DNA from: JAPOUP01 sp965203605
Lineage (GTDB): Bacteria; Pseudomonadota; Alphaproteobacteria; Rhodobacterales; Rhodobacteraceae
Length of the DNA: 64,000 nt
Direction: 5' to 3'
Assembly: GCA_965203605.1 (NCBI GenBank)
Contig: OZ241902.1
Location: 1,240,001 to 1,304,000 of the forward strand
Below, piece by piece: positions 1-8,602 of the stretch; position 1 is the stretch's first letter, and each line of letters begins with the position of its first letter. The translations under genes were made by a program, and so were the position numbers. Under the pieces are notes generated by a model. That model was not told the DNA's origin. It ran no database searches and saw only the letters and a list, made by a program, of their open reading frames with translations.

Positions 1-305
1 TGCAGACGGTATTCCGAAGTGGTCTGGTATTTCGCGAACTCGGTTTCCCAGTCGCTCGAGTTCATTGGCGGTAGCGCCCCGGTCACCGGGCGCCATTCCG
101 TTATGGAGAGTCCGGAGTCGGTCAGTCGGGTCAGCCCGCCGACCACCACCATTACAGCTACAAGCGCGAATAGCGCGATCAGCCAGACCCGAAGCGCTCG
201 CCGGTCTTCCCGCACCTTCCTGTCTATGGCTCCCGGCCTGCGAACACGAGGCTCAGCGGTTTTCTCCGCATCGAACTCTTCGAAGATGGACCGTTTCTGG
301 TTCAT
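1..305 (-). CDS. ctaA: Heme A synthase (CtaA/Cox15 family), N-terminal part, cut by the window edge
   Basis: Only the first 101 codons are visible; the gene runs off the left edge. CtaA oxidises heme O to heme A in the inner membrane for cytochrome aa3 oxidase. The visible protein starts MNQKRSIFEEFDAEK, has a basic stretch, then a first membrane segment (about residues 40-58) running into VGGLTRLTDSGLSITEW, a signature of the family. The ATG at 303-305 fits the family N-terminus. trmJ lies upstream on the same strand, 92 bases away. The opposite-strand reading frame over this region has no recognisable protein and is ignored. Identification is from motif recognition and is quite secure. Confidence 0.9.
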   Translation of the reverse strand, partial: MNQKRSIFEEFDAEKTAEPRVRRPGAIDRKVREDRRALRVWLIALFALVAVMVVVGGLTRLTDSGLSITEWRPVTGALPPMNSSDWETEFAKYQTTSEYRL

Positions 306-397
306 TCCCGCTTACTCGCTGGACCTTTGAGGGAGTTGCGACCCTGATATGACAATTGCGCTTGCGGAGGCTACTGGCCCCCCATGCCCGCCGCAAG

Positions 398-1126
398 TCA
401 GTTGCGGGCCCTCCAGCGGACCATCTGACGCAGGATGCCGTGAAGAATCTGCACATCCGAGCGCGTGAGCGGCATCCGACTCCAGAGGTTACGCATCACT
501 TGCTTCATGCCATCGGCCTTCTCCTTTGGGAAGAAGAACCCCGCCTGGTCAAGTCGGTTCTCATAATGTTCGGCGAGCTTTTCAACCTCCAGTCCAGTGG
601 CCATCTCGGCAACAGGCGGTTCATCACCTTCGAGTGGTGTCTCGATGGTCTGGCGACGCCATTCATAGGCAATCAACAGGGCACATTGCGCGAGATTCAT
701 TGACGGGAATCCAGAGACAGTCGGAACGCAGACGATGGCGTTCGCCCTTGCGATGTCATCGTTTTCGAGTCCGGCTCGCTCCGGCCCGAACAGAACGGCG
801 ATTCTCTCCCCGTCGACGAGTCTTTCCGCCGCTTCCCGCATAGCGCCTTCAGGAGTTAGAATCCGCTTGACCAGACCACGTGGTCGGGCAGTGGTCGCGT
901 AGACTGTTGTTCGGTCCGCAACTGCGTCCGCGGTGCTGTCAAATACCACCGCGTCATCAAGCAGTCTGCCCGCCCCGCTAGCCATAGCCACAGCGTTTTG
1001 GTTCGGCCAGCGGTCACGCGGGTCCACCAGTCGCATCTGGGACAATCCAAAGTTCGCCATGGCCCGGGCCGCAGCGCCAATGTTCTCTCCAAGTTGCGGG
1101 CGAACCAAAACGAAACAGGGCTGCAT
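398..1126 (-). CDS. trmJ: tRNA (Cm32/Um32) 2'-O-methyltransferase, TrmJ family
   Basis: This is a 242-residue SpoU-class (SPOUT) RNA methyltransferase, which uses SAM to methylate the 2'-O of tRNA position 32. The knot motifs are visible: LVRPQLGENIGAAARAMANF near the N-terminus (motif 1), LFGPERAGLENDD about residues 111-123 (motif 2) and PSMNLAQCALLIAYE about residues 140-154 (motif 3). Length is typical. The ATG at 1124-1126 follows a GGAG at a spacing of 6 bases, which supports the start. ctaA is downstream on the same strand. Specificity for position 32 is inferred from the family; a related SpoU-type target cannot be excluded. Confidence 0.88.
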   Translation of the reverse strand: MQPCFVLVRPQLGENIGAAARAMANFGLSQMRLVDPRDRWPNQNAVAMASGAGRLLDDAVVFDSTADAVADRTTVYATTARPRGLVKRILTPEGAMREAAERLVDGERIAVLFGPERAGLENDDIARANAIVCVPTVSGFPSMNLAQCALLIAYEWRRQTIETPLEGDEPPVAEMATGLEVEKLAEHYENRLDQAGFFFPKEKADGMKQVMRNLWSRMPLTRSDVQILHGILRQMVRWRARN

Positions 1127-1350
1127 CCTTAACTCCTGAACTGAACTTGCGGGTCATAAGCCGGAATTCAGAACCCAGCAAGCGAACGCGTCGCGAACTT
1201 CAGGAAGGCGGCCACCCCGGTGGAACAGACGTATCGGGCGAATCTGACGCTACTTCGGCAGAGATTCCCGCAATTGCCGATCACTTACCGATGTCGGACA
1301 TGGTGCACCCTGCGCGGAATCGCGACTGAAAGTCTGTGGACGCCCGGAAT

Positions 1351-1821
1351 TCAATCGGTCAGGTTTGGTCGTATTCCGCGGATTACAAAATCTTCGACCG
1401 AGCCCTGTAGCCAATCGACTGTCAGTTGGATGACTTCCTCCATTGGCCGCTTTTCCTTGCCGCGCAATGAACATTCCCAAACCGTCAACCTTCGCCAGCC
1501 CTGTTCGGCGAGCACAGCCATAACTTCCCGGTCGCGTTCCCTGTTCCGGTCGATCTTTGCCTTCCAGAAGTCTGTCCTGCTTCCCGGGAGACGGAACATC
1601 GGACAGTCATGGCCATGCCAGAAGCAGCCGTGCACGAAAATCACTGCCCGATACTTCCGCAATACGAGATCGGGACGTCCAGGGAGCCTCTTTGCATGAA
1701 GGCGATACCGGATTCCATGCGCATGGAGTGCCCTGCGAATCACCATTTCAGGTTTGGTGTCCTTGCCACGGATAGATGACATGATTCGGCTTCTGGTGGC
1801 TCTGTCGACCGTATCAGCCAA
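1351..1821 (-). CDS. vsr: Very short patch repair endonuclease (Vsr)
   Basis: Vsr nicks 5' of T in T:G mismatches that arise when 5-methylcytosine deaminates. The family signature is clear: RSRIMSSIRGKDTKPE at the N-terminus, LPGRPDLVL with the catalytic Asp, FVHGCFWHGHDCP with the zinc/catalytic His and Cys, and FWKAKIDRNRERD. A TTG start at 1819-1821 gives MADTVDRATRSR, the usual N-terminus, and about 156 residues, the normal length; the frame stays open to an ATG at 1872, which would add 17 non-conserved residues. No cytosine methyltransferase, its usual partner, is encoded in the window. Identification is secure; the start is less so. Confidence 0.9.
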   Translation of the reverse strand: MADTVDRATRSRIMSSIRGKDTKPEMVIRRALHAHGIRYRLHAKRLPGRPDLVLRKYRAVIFVHGCFWHGHDCPMFRLPGSRTDFWKAKIDRNRERDREVMAVLAEQGWRRLTVWECSLRGKEKRPMEEVIQLTVDWLQGSVEDFVIRGIRPNLTD

Positions 1822-2204
1822 TTCACGGTCCGCCTTCAGCCAGGTCCATGCCCAGGTTGGGCGACCTTTCAATCAATACAGGATCATGGTTCAGTCGAGG
1901 CATCGAGGGCAGTCCTGATTGTGGTGTGGGCCTGGAAGAGTCCTTTATTCACACGCGGCAGTGGGAATTGGAAGTGAGTCCGATGCCTTTTAGGCCAGAA
2001 GGCGAAAGACGAGCCAGTGTTTCCGAAAGCCGCTGATTACGCCGGCCCGGCAGTCCACTTCGCGGATCCCGGCGCGTAAGAAGGAACAGGTCGACGCGGG
2101 GATGAACCGTGTGGGTTGACCCACAGGACACGCGTTTCATACGTCAGATGGCTTGGCTGCGCGAAGGTACCGGTATATAGGCTGCGGCTGGCAAGGGGTG
2201 CAGA
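1822..2204. other. Intergenic region with no recognisable gene
   Basis: About 380 bases between vsr and the thiE-like gene. I see no coding sequence here. The one structured item is a short palindrome at 2110-2125, listed separately. Promoters of both divergent genes should lie in this stretch, but I could not place convincing -35/-10 pairs. Confidence 0.5.
2110..2125. promoter_or_regulatory. Short palindrome (7-bp arms) upstream of the thiE-like gene
   Basis: TGTGGGT-TG-ACCCACA has perfect 7-bp arms separated by 2 bases. It lies about 80 bases before the start of the thiE-like gene and far from vsr. The symmetry fits a dimeric-repressor operator, but this is inference; a chance palindrome is possible. 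No T-run follows it, so a terminator is unlikely. Confidence 0.25.
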
Positions 2205-2825
2205 ATGTTCGAATCAGAACGACCACAGTTCTATCTGGTCACGCCGTCTGAATTCGATTCCCCAAGCTTTACCAAATCTTTGTCAGCCGTACTTGATAGC
2301 GTGGAGATCGCGTGTCTACGGCTGAATCTGTCTTCCAACGACGAGAGCTATGTTCAGCGTAATTGCGATGCATTGAGGGATGTGACTCATGCCCGGGATG
2401 TTCCATTGGTGATTGATACCCACTTCCAGATGGTGGAACGTGCTGGCCTTGATGGAGTTCACCTTCGTTCCGGCTCCCGGTCCGTTCGTTCCATCCGAGC
2501 GGCGCTCGGCCTAGATGCAATCATTGGCGCCTATTGCGGCAGTTCCCGGCATGATGGAATGATCGCGGCCGAATCCGGTGCGGACTATGTGTCTTTCGGG
2601 CCCGTTGCTCCAACCTCCCTAGGCGATGGAGGCCATGCGGAGTATGAACTGTTCGCTTGGTGGACTGAAATGATCGAAGTCCCGGTCGTTGCGGAGGGAG
2701 CCCTCGACCTCGAAAACATCGGCATATTTGCCTCTGTTACTGATTTCATTGGCATAGGGCCCGAGATCTGGGGAAAAGAGGATCCCGTGGCAGCGGTCCG
2801 GGAGTGGGAAAAGGCGATCACATGA
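2205..2825 (+). CDS. ThiE-like thiamine-phosphate synthase family protein (divergent)
   Basis: A 206-residue TIM-barrel protein of the ThiE/TenI superfamily. ThiE joins HMP-pyrophosphate and thiazole phosphate. Recognisable family landmarks are YLVTPSEF at the N-terminus, DGVHLRSGS about residue 84, ADYVSFGPVAPT about residue 130 and PVVAEGALDLENI about residue 160. Several usual ThiE positions differ: the IND of the pyrophosphate-binding loop reads VIDTH, and the GG(I) of the phosphate loop reads EGALD. No other thi gene is nearby. It may be a true ThiE, a TenI-like protein or a related enzyme with another substrate. It starts with ATG at 2205 on a strand opposite to vsr. Confidence 0.7.
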   Translation: MFESERPQFYLVTPSEFDSPSFTKSLSAVLDSVEIACLRLNLSSNDESYVQRNCDALRDVTHARDVPLVIDTHFQMVERAGLDGVHLRSGSRSVRSIRAALGLDAIIGAYCGSSRHDGMIAAESGADYVSFGPVAPTSLGDGGHAEYELFAWWTEMIEVPVVAEGALDLENIGIFASVTDFIGIGPEIWGKEDPVAAVREWEKAIT

Positions 2826-3170
2826 CTTCGCCAGCTGGAAATTCGACACCATGCTAGGCAGTTGAGTCAGTGCTGTCGCATTCGGATAGACTCCAGCAAT
2901 GATGAAACGCATTCAAGACCTACCTGTAGATATCTGGAATCAATAACAAACATCTTTGGTCATCAACCGACTTCGTATCGAGCCCTGAATTAGATTACAG
3001 TTTGGAGAGTCCTCGTTGACCTCGACATCCAACTATGTCCTTCGTCAGCGCCGAAGGTTCTCAATGATATCTGGTTGACTTTGGCTTGCCTGCGCACCCG
3101 ACAGGAGCGCACAGAGGAGATCCGAACGCGTCTTTCCGGCAATTCCAGCCAGAAATTCTTTTCTTTCATG
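2826..3170. other. Intergenic region with no recognisable gene
   Basis: Sequence between the thiE-like gene and the left end of IS30-type copy A. I see no supported gene; the only reading frames are short and unlike known proteins. Confidence 0.4.
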
Positions 3171-3905
3171 CCCCATTCCAGTCCGAAGTGCAACACCAGT
3201 GGCGGTGGTGACCGGTTCCGCTGCCGCATGATGTTGCGGATTGGCCAGGAAGCGGCGACAGTCCCCTTGTCGGGAAGAGGGAGACCGCCATGCCCGAGGG
3301 CCAGCGCCACCTGACCCATGGGGATGGATGCCGGATCGGCGCGCTGAAGAAAAGCGGGCTGTCGGACGGGGCGATCGCGGCCCGTCCGGGCCGTGACCGT
3401 TCGTCGGTCTGGCGGGAGCTGCGCCGGAACGGCGGGGATTCGGGCTACAGCCCCGGCGAGGGGCGGGGGAAAGCGGAGGCGCGCCGCAGCGCCGCCTCGT
3501 CGGTCCCCCGCAGGATGACGCCCGAGCGCCGGGCGCATGTGGAGACGTGCCTGACGGAGGGCTGGAGCCCGGAGCAGATCGCGGGACGGCTTCGGCTGGA
3601 GGGCGGCTGGGCGGTGGGCCGCCAGTGGACATCCGGGTATCTGAAGGCCGACAGGAAGGCGGGCGGCGGGCTGTTCATACTGCTGCTCCGGGGAAAAGGC
3701 CGAACTGGCGTGGCAGGCGGCACTCGGGCCGGGGCCACATCCCGGGCCGGGTGGACATCCCGGAGAGGCCGGATGAGGTGGAGGGCAGGGAGCGTGTGGG
3801 CGACTGGGAGGCGGACACGGTCATTGGGAAAGGCCACAGCGGGGCGGTGGTCTCCCTTGTGGACCGCACCTCGAAACATACGTTTCCTCAGAGGGCTGGC
3901 CGCCG
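3171..3905 (+). mobile_element. IS30-type insertion sequence, copy A, 3' half missing
   Basis: The left end starts CCCCATTCCAGTCCGAAGTG, identical to the terminal repeat of the complete copies at 19271-20656 and 44782-46147. Homology follows those copies to about 3905, in the region just after the first catalytic Asp segment, then stops abruptly; the right terminal repeat and roughly half of the element are absent. What follows is the tail of a coxE-like gene, so a deletion from inside the element into its neighbour is likely. The element is visibly richer in G+C than flanking genes. Confidence 0.88.
3290..3905 (+). pseudogene. IS30-family transposase, truncated and frameshifted (copy A)
   Basis: The frame opens with MPEGQRHLTHGDGCRIGAL, the helix-turn-helix region of IS30 transposases, followed by RDRSSVWRELRRNGGDSGYS and GWSPEQIAGRL. 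Near 3690-3705 the reading frame changes: the homologous continuation (HSGRGHIPGRVDI, then GDWEADTVIGKGHSG with the first catalytic Asp) is in another frame. Homology ends about 3905, so the TADNG block and the third catalytic region are lost. The lesion site differs from those in copies B and C, so it reads as mutation and not as programmed frameshifting. Confidence 0.85.
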
Positions 3906-3944
3906 GTTATGTCGGATGGCTAAAATACCGATTCTCCTTCGTAG

Positions 3945-4136
3945 ACCAGCGGTTCGTTGAATGCCTTGAAGAAGCGCGATTGCAGGATCATATGGCTCAA
4001 TCCACTCAAGAACTGGAGCAGTTACGATCCAGTTGCGCGGGGAATGGCAGCTGCCTTACCCTTTCTTGATCCTTTCCGCCCCGCCAGCAGCTTTGGGGAT
4101 CTGGCTGAACTCGAACGACTTCTGGTACGCCTGTAA
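3945..4136 (+). pseudogene. C-terminal remnant of a CoxE-like VWA-domain protein
   Basis: In one frame the sequence reads ALKKRDCRIIWLNPLKNW, then SYDPVARGMAAALPFLDPF and a leucine-rich end, stopping at TAA 4134-4136. This matches the C-terminus of CoxE-type von Willebrand A proteins, which act with a MoxR ATPase and XdhC/CoxI in maturing molybdenum hydroxylases such as CO or xanthine dehydrogenases. An in-frame stop at 3942-3944 and the broken IS just upstream show that the rest of the gene is gone. The xdhC-like pseudogene follows directly, which is a usual neighbour and supports the call. Recognition is from the short C-terminal pattern only. Confidence 0.6.
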
Positions 4137-4781
4137 CTCCAACCGAATTTACAGTATCTGGACTCTCGAACCTCGCCAAAAGATTGCATGCCCGTCGCCA
4201 ACCATTTGCAGTTACGACTGTGATCCACACATCTGGTTCCACATCCGCCAAAGCCATTCCTGAGGCAAATGGAACAGTCATCGAGGTATGGATAAGTGGG
4301 GGATGCGTCCGAAGCGGATACCCATCCCAAGGTTCCATCGAACTCTTTGTCGAGATGATACAGCCACAACCCGAACTTGTTATCTACGGTGAATCTCCCT
4401 TCGCACATGCATTGGCTAGGCTCGAAGCCATTCTTGGATGGTCGGTGGAAAAGCCCGACCCGGCAACGGCAGTTAGTGTTCTGTCGCACCGCCAAGTCCG
4501 TATGGTGGTCGTCGCGACCCAAGGCAATGGTGACATCGCCGCGCTGCGTAAGGCACTTGCACTGGAAGCACAGTTCGTTGCTTTCGTTGCCAGCAAACGC
4601 AAATTCTCAAGCCTGGCTCGCAAGTGAAGGGATACCGGAAGAGGCGATTTCCGCCGTCCAGTCACCTGCCGGCATACCCATTGCCGCGGTCACATCCGAT
4701 GAGATCGCCCTGTCGATTCTGGCACAGCTGACCCATGAGCATCGCAGCCAAAAGCGAGTTGGAAGTGGGAAGGAAAGTTGA
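4137..4781 (+). pseudogene. XdhC/CoxI-family molybdenum-hydroxylase maturation protein, broken
   Basis: XdhC proteins bind and sulfurate the molybdenum cofactor. Visible blocks are ARRQPFAVTTVIHTSGSTSA, then ISGGCVR, then GSIELFVEMIQPQPELVIYG, then RMVVVATQGNGDIAALRKAL and FVAFVASKRKFSSLA. At 4620-4628 a frameshift creates a stop; the conserved tail (SEGIPEEAISAVQSPAGIPI, then AVTSDEIALSILAQ) continues in another frame to 4781. Stretches between the blocks are shorter than in intact relatives, so internal deletions are likely. No convincing start codon remains. The tail of a CoxE-like gene lies just upstream, so a cox-type accessory module has decayed here. Confidence 0.75.
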
Positions 4782-5004
4782 ACCACTGGCCGCTTCAACG
4801 GGCGCAGGCCTTTCTCGCGGCATGGTTCAAGCCAATGTAGAAGCCCCCTTCCGGCACCTGTCGCGAGGCAACTTTTCGCGCCAGCGACAAGATCAGATTC
4901 GAGGGTTTCGAAGTCGGATCATTGGAGTTAAGGGATCTTCCAGGTATCGAACTGCCAAATTGAATGGGCGCCACGAATTCCACCGGGAACGCATTGATAG
5001 GTGG
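4782..5004. other. Spacer between the xdhC pseudogene and olsA
   Basis: No gene or clear signal recognised. It separates the end of the decayed cox-type module from the convergent end of the ornithine-lipid genes. Confidence 0.4.
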
Positions 5005-5820
5005 CTATCCGGCCATACCCGCACGTACCGCCTCTTCACACGCAAGTGCCAAGGCCTTTCGGTCCACATAATCCGCGACCCGCAACGGTGGGTGGAGTGT
5101 AACCTCGACAGTCCCTTGCCGACGTGCCGAGAGAACCCTCAGGAGATGCGTCCCGAGGTCCATTTCCCCCCACCAGCAGTAGAATTCAGGATCCTCGCCT
5201 TCAGGTGCTTGGTAAACCATCGTCGCGGGTTGGATCCAAGCCACATTTTTCATTTCTTCTGTAAAGAATGGTGCGAACAAGGTTGATTTAAATGGGAGTA
5301 CCAGACTTCCATCCGTTGATGTCCCCTCTGGGAAAAACAAAAGTCTGTTTCCCGAGCAAAGGCGGTCTAGGAGCATCTTCTTTTGAGAGGCAGCTTCCGT
5401 TCTGCGGCGGTTGATGTGAATCGTACCTGCCGCCCGCGAAAACCAGTTGATCACTGGCCACTCGGCAACCTCGGACTTGGCCACAAAGAAGACACTGAGT
5501 CCAGCGTTCAGAGCAAGAATGTCGATCCACGACAGATGATTGGCCACGACAGCACCCGGCCTATCCATTGGCTTGCCATACCCACGATAGCGAATACCCA
5601 TTGCAATCAATGCAAATCGACCAAAGTACTGCGGGAAATACGTTGTCCAAGGGCGGCGACGGCCCCAGATCGGGCGCTCGATAATCCGAGCCAGCAATAG
5701 CCCTCCCAAGCAGACGAATGCGATGATCGCGAACGCGATTCCGCGACAAATGGCCCGTGCATAATCCGATGCACCGATCCGCGTCTCAAACGGTTTTGTT
5801 CCTGCACCCCAAGTCACCAT
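5005..5820 (-). CDS. olsA: Lyso-ornithine lipid O-acyltransferase (PlsC family, OlsA-type)
   Basis: OlsA adds the second, ester-linked fatty acid to lyso-ornithine lipid, a phosphorus-free membrane lipid. This 271-residue protein has an N-terminal membrane segment (about residues 25-45), the acyltransferase motif NHLSWID (the HX4D catalytic pair) about residues 92-98, INRRR about residues 137-141, and FPEGTSTDG about residues 163-171, all typical of PlsC enzymes. It overlaps the end of olsB by 7 bases, so the two are co-transcribed and translationally coupled. That pairing is the reason for choosing OlsA over a glycerophosphate-type PlsC. Confidence 0.85.
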   Translation of the reverse strand: MVTWGAGTKPFETRIGASDYARAICRGIAFAIIAFVCLGGLLLARIIERPIWGRRRPWTTYFPQYFGRFALIAMGIRYRGYGKPMDRPGAVVANHLSWIDILALNAGLSVFFVAKSEVAEWPVINWFSRAAGTIHINRRRTEAASQKKMLLDRLCSGNRLLFFPEGTSTDGSLVLPFKSTLFAPFFTEEMKNVAWIQPATMVYQAPEGEDPEFYCWWGEMDLGTHLLRVLSARRQGTVEVTLHPPLRVADYVDRKALALACEEAVRAGMAG

Positions 5821-6584
5821 AATGGTGCCCGATCACGGGTATATATGGTGAGCTGGCTGGGATTCAGGCGCTCGGTGTCGAGAATCAGACAAACGTCTGT
5901 CGTATTGAACGCATGGTCGATCCAAGCCCCCTGACCGACGAATCCCCCAAGGCGCAAATAGGCTTTGATTAGAGCGGGCGTTGCCAGCATTGCGGCGCGT
6001 CGATCTATGGCCTCAAGAGGAAGCTGGTCCATCGGATGCGCATTCCTGCGACGGGCAACCACCCGCAGGTCGGGTGGTGCCAAATGTCGGTGATGGAGAT
6101 AGGCCAGCGGCTCAATCAATGAGTCGAAATCAGTCCCGTGAAATGACGCGACTCCAAACAGCACTTCAACCTTATGGTGATTGACATAGGCGACAAGCCC
6201 GCTCCACAGCTCATACATCGCCGTGCCACCTCGGTAGTCAGGGTGGACACATGATCTTCCCAATTCAAGCAATCGCCGCCCACTTCTCCAAAGTACGTCG
6301 AGGTCATATTCCTCCTCGGAATAGAAGCGGCCAATCCGCCTTGCGACCTCACCACGCAATAGACGATAGACTCCGACGACCTGGTCTTTTTCGGCGCGAT
6401 TTCTGTCGAGGAGCAGCAGATGGTCGAGATGTGAATCGAATTGATCCTGTTCCAGCTTGAGCACACGGTCACCATCCGCACCAAGCTCTTCCACGAAGAC
6501 CATGTATCGCAACCTTTGGGCCGCCCGTAGATCCGAATTCGAATCCGCAAGTTTCAGGTGAAAGTCCGGACCTGATACATCCAT
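5814..6584 (-). CDS. olsB: L-ornithine N-alpha-acyltransferase (OlsB, GNAT-like)
   Basis: OlsB transfers a 3-hydroxyacyl group from acyl carrier protein to the alpha-amino group of ornithine, the first step in ornithine-lipid synthesis. The 256-residue protein shows the family pattern: AAQRLRYMVFVEELGADGD near residues 20-40, VGVYRLLRGE about residues 70-79, ELGRSCVHPDYRGG about residues 107-120 and FGVASFHGTDF about residues 143-153. It is the first gene of an olsB-olsA operon. Together the two genes would let the cell replace phospholipids under phosphate limitation, a role known for the pathway. No Pho box was identified upstream. Confidence 0.88.
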   Translation of the reverse strand: MDVSGPDFHLKLADSNSDLRAAQRLRYMVFVEELGADGDRVLKLEQDQFDSHLDHLLLLDRNRAEKDQVVGVYRLLRGEVARRIGRFYSEEEYDLDVLWRSGRRLLELGRSCVHPDYRGGTAMYELWSGLVAYVNHHKVEVLFGVASFHGTDFDSLIEPLAYLHHRHLAPPDLRVVARRRNAHPMDQLPLEAIDRRAAMLATPALIKAYLRLGGFVGQGAWIDHAFNTTDVCLILDTERLNPSQLTIYTRDRAPLW

Positions 6585-6981
6585 CTTTGGATAGTAGCCT
6601 CCATCAATTCAGAGTTCGATTTATGGGATGTCAAACAGCATCGTAATGAACCGCATCAACCGATAGCGTCGAGGTCTCTCTTTTTTTTGAGAGCCGCACT
6701 TCCACTCCTCCTCTCTTGGGAAAAACATCCCCAAACTAATGATTCCATACCATCGCCAGAATCTTGACTGACTCCTGTCCAAATGACTTGAACGCCAAAT
6801 TGTCGCCCGCCCTCGCTGCCCTGACCGTCCCCCGGTAAACACCTCCGGTCTCGTATGTGCAGGTCTGGAGTTCACTCCCGCGAAAGGCCCGCCACCGCAC
6901 GGGTGTATGGGCCCCGAAGCACGACACCGGCTATAATCGCGCTCCTGCGGACGAAGCTCTCGCGACGAGTGAGGGTGGGAC
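6585..6981. other. Intergenic region with one weak small reading frame
   Basis: About 400 bases between olsB and the PD-(D/E)XK-like gene. A 63-codon minus-strand frame at 6736-6927 (contains ETGGVYRGTVRAARAGDN and ends VKILAMVWNH) is the only plausible coding trace. I do not recognise it and see no ribosome-binding site; it may be a fragment. A short A-run of uncertain meaning lies at 6681-6689 on the minus strand. Confidence 0.3.
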
Positions 6982-8346
6982 TCAGGTTTCGGCAACAAAG
7001 GAGTCCGCCTCGACTGAAATCGCTTCCAGTGAAACGTCGGAAGACTCTTTCCTGCCTGTCCTAATCGTGGGAGCCGGCTTTTGCCATGCGACCAGAACCG
7101 CCCCGTATCTACCGTAAAATGCGGGAACAAGTTGTTCCAAATCGGCAATGAAGTTCGATTGCTGGGTAAACCGTGTGCCCGTAAATTTCGATTCGAAGAG
7201 GTGAAAAGACTTGGCTGCCAAATGTTTCTTGCCTTCGTCGACGATCCCAGCATCATTACGCAGATCCACGACTGAATGCTGAGTCGAGGCACTTCGTTTA
7301 GGCCAAGAAACCCGCAAGTAAAGATCGGTGACATCATCCTGTTTGATCTGCCGGAGTAGCCAGTTCAAACGCGCTTTGCTGGACTTCCTGTCTTCAGGCG
7401 CGGCCAGCGTCATTCCAACATCGATACAACGTCGTGCGAGATCGACGACAATGTCCAGCGGAGCGGCAGCGTCGGGGACCTCCAAGGATACAGAAAGTTG
7501 CTTGTTATCCCGCAGGTTCGCCAGTTCGTCTTTAAGGCGTTGAGCCGGGTTACGCAGATGGTTTCTTGACAACCGCTGGATGACTTGAGTTTCGGTTTGG
7601 CGGCTCAATATCAGTGAAAGGTCACGTGTTTCCTGGTGCCAGGCCTCAACTACGTTGATCGCTTCATTTGAATTTGCCGACACACTACCGCCTGCGGAAA
7701 TTAGTCTGTTTAGTTCGACCCAATCCCTTGGCATGCGGTCAAAGCCACGCACGCCCGCACTTTCGTGGGCCAGGAAGCGCCTAAACTCATTCAATAGGAC
7801 AAGTTGGTCATGATTGTCGATTGACGCTCGGCTGATCAGCAAGTCAGTGGTGGTGAGGACATGCATCCATGACCAATGGATGACCGGGATCTTTGAGCGG
7901 CTTTTCCGGACTTCCTCAAGCGGATGTATGGTTGGCGCTGTAGCAAACTGGTTGGAAATGGTTATGACGCAATCGATATCGTTTTCCTTGGCCAGATTTC
8001 GGTATCGTTCTATCTGATCGACCTCTAGTTCCCTGTTTCCTATCTTGGCTTCAACAAAGGCTCTCCACTCACGTTTCCCGATGCGGAGAACGATCAGGCC
8101 ATCAGGTCGTTCGCGGATTTCCGAAGGGCCTTTCGTAAGCACGATTTCGGTATAACACTCAATGTTCGCACGTGTCCCAACGCGTTGGCCGGCACTAGAT
8201 AGAAGTTCCTTCGCAAGTTCGTCGATTCTCGTCATGCAAGCCAAAAGGATTGACGCGGTACGTCCCTCCTTGGAAGTGGTCGAGAGCACCGGGAACAGGC
8301 GAGCTGCCTCTCCCTGTCTCAGGAATGGGGGTAGATTCCGGTCCAT
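6982..8346 (-). CDS. Hypothetical protein with a PD-(D/E)XK-like nuclease core
   Basis: About 454 residues, from an ATG at 8344-8346 (the frame stays open to a TTG at 8358). I do not recognise a named family with confidence. The part around residues 80-115 reads ERPDGLIVL, then WRAFVEAKIGNREL, i.e. Asp followed after about a dozen residues by Glu-X-Lys, the arrangement of PD-(D/E)XK nuclease folds; the following VDQIERYRNLA helix fits too. The remaining 340 residues have no visible catalytic motif. The XRE regulator lies 256 bases upstream on the same strand, so the two may form a unit. A defence or stress role is only inferred from that context. Composition resembles the core genome more than the ISs. 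Confidence 0.55.
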   Translation of the reverse strand: MDRNLPPFLRQGEAARLFPVLSTTSKEGRTASILLACMTRIDELAKELLSSAGQRVGTRANIECYTEIVLTKGPSEIRERPDGLIVLRIGKREWRAFVEAKIGNRELEVDQIERYRNLAKENDIDCVITISNQFATAPTIHPLEEVRKSRSKIPVIHWSWMHVLTTTDLLISRASIDNHDQLVLLNEFRRFLAHESAGVRGFDRMPRDWVELNRLISAGGSVSANSNEAINVVEAWHQETRDLSLILSRQTETQVIQRLSRNHLRNPAQRLKDELANLRDNKQLSVSLEVPDAAAPLDIVVDLARRCIDVGMTLAAPEDRKSSKARLNWLLRQIKQDDVTDLYLRVSWPKRSASTQHSVVDLRNDAGIVDEGKKHLAAKSFHLFESKFTGTRFTQQSNFIADLEQLVPAFYGRYGAVLVAWQKPAPTIRTGRKESSDVSLEAISVEADSFVAET

Positions 8347-8602
8347 TGAAGTTTCCAAGATCCCTTTGCCGTCAGTACTGACCGCATCTTCAGCAACGCC
8401 TAATTACGCAGTACGTTAGAGTTCTAACAGGCCCGAACGCACAAGGGTACCCAAAGTTCCCCGACGTTTCGCCATGTTTGGATTTCATTAACTTCTTGGC
8501 AACGACTTGCACGTTCCAATCATCGCGCTCGGGACCAGAACCGCATATCCCGCGTTGCGACTGGACGATCAGTTCAAGAACAGGTTCTAACCGTTTTCAC
8601 TG
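8347..8602. other. Gap between the XRE gene and the PD-(D/E)XK-like gene, with an open frame lacking a start
   Basis: Reading the minus strand just past the XRE stop, the same frame runs TGA, CAG, TGA and then stays open for about 70 codons (contains VLELIVQSQRGICGSG and DDWNVQVVAKKLMKSKHG) to a stop near 8396. It has no good start codon. It could be a lost C-terminal part of the XRE protein or chance. The promoter of the downstream gene should also be here. Confidence 0.3.

Noticed and set aside
8347..8602. ImmA/IrrE-like C-terminal domain after the XRE protein
   Set aside because: The 70-codon open frame lacks the HExxH motif and a start, so it could not be supported as such a domain.
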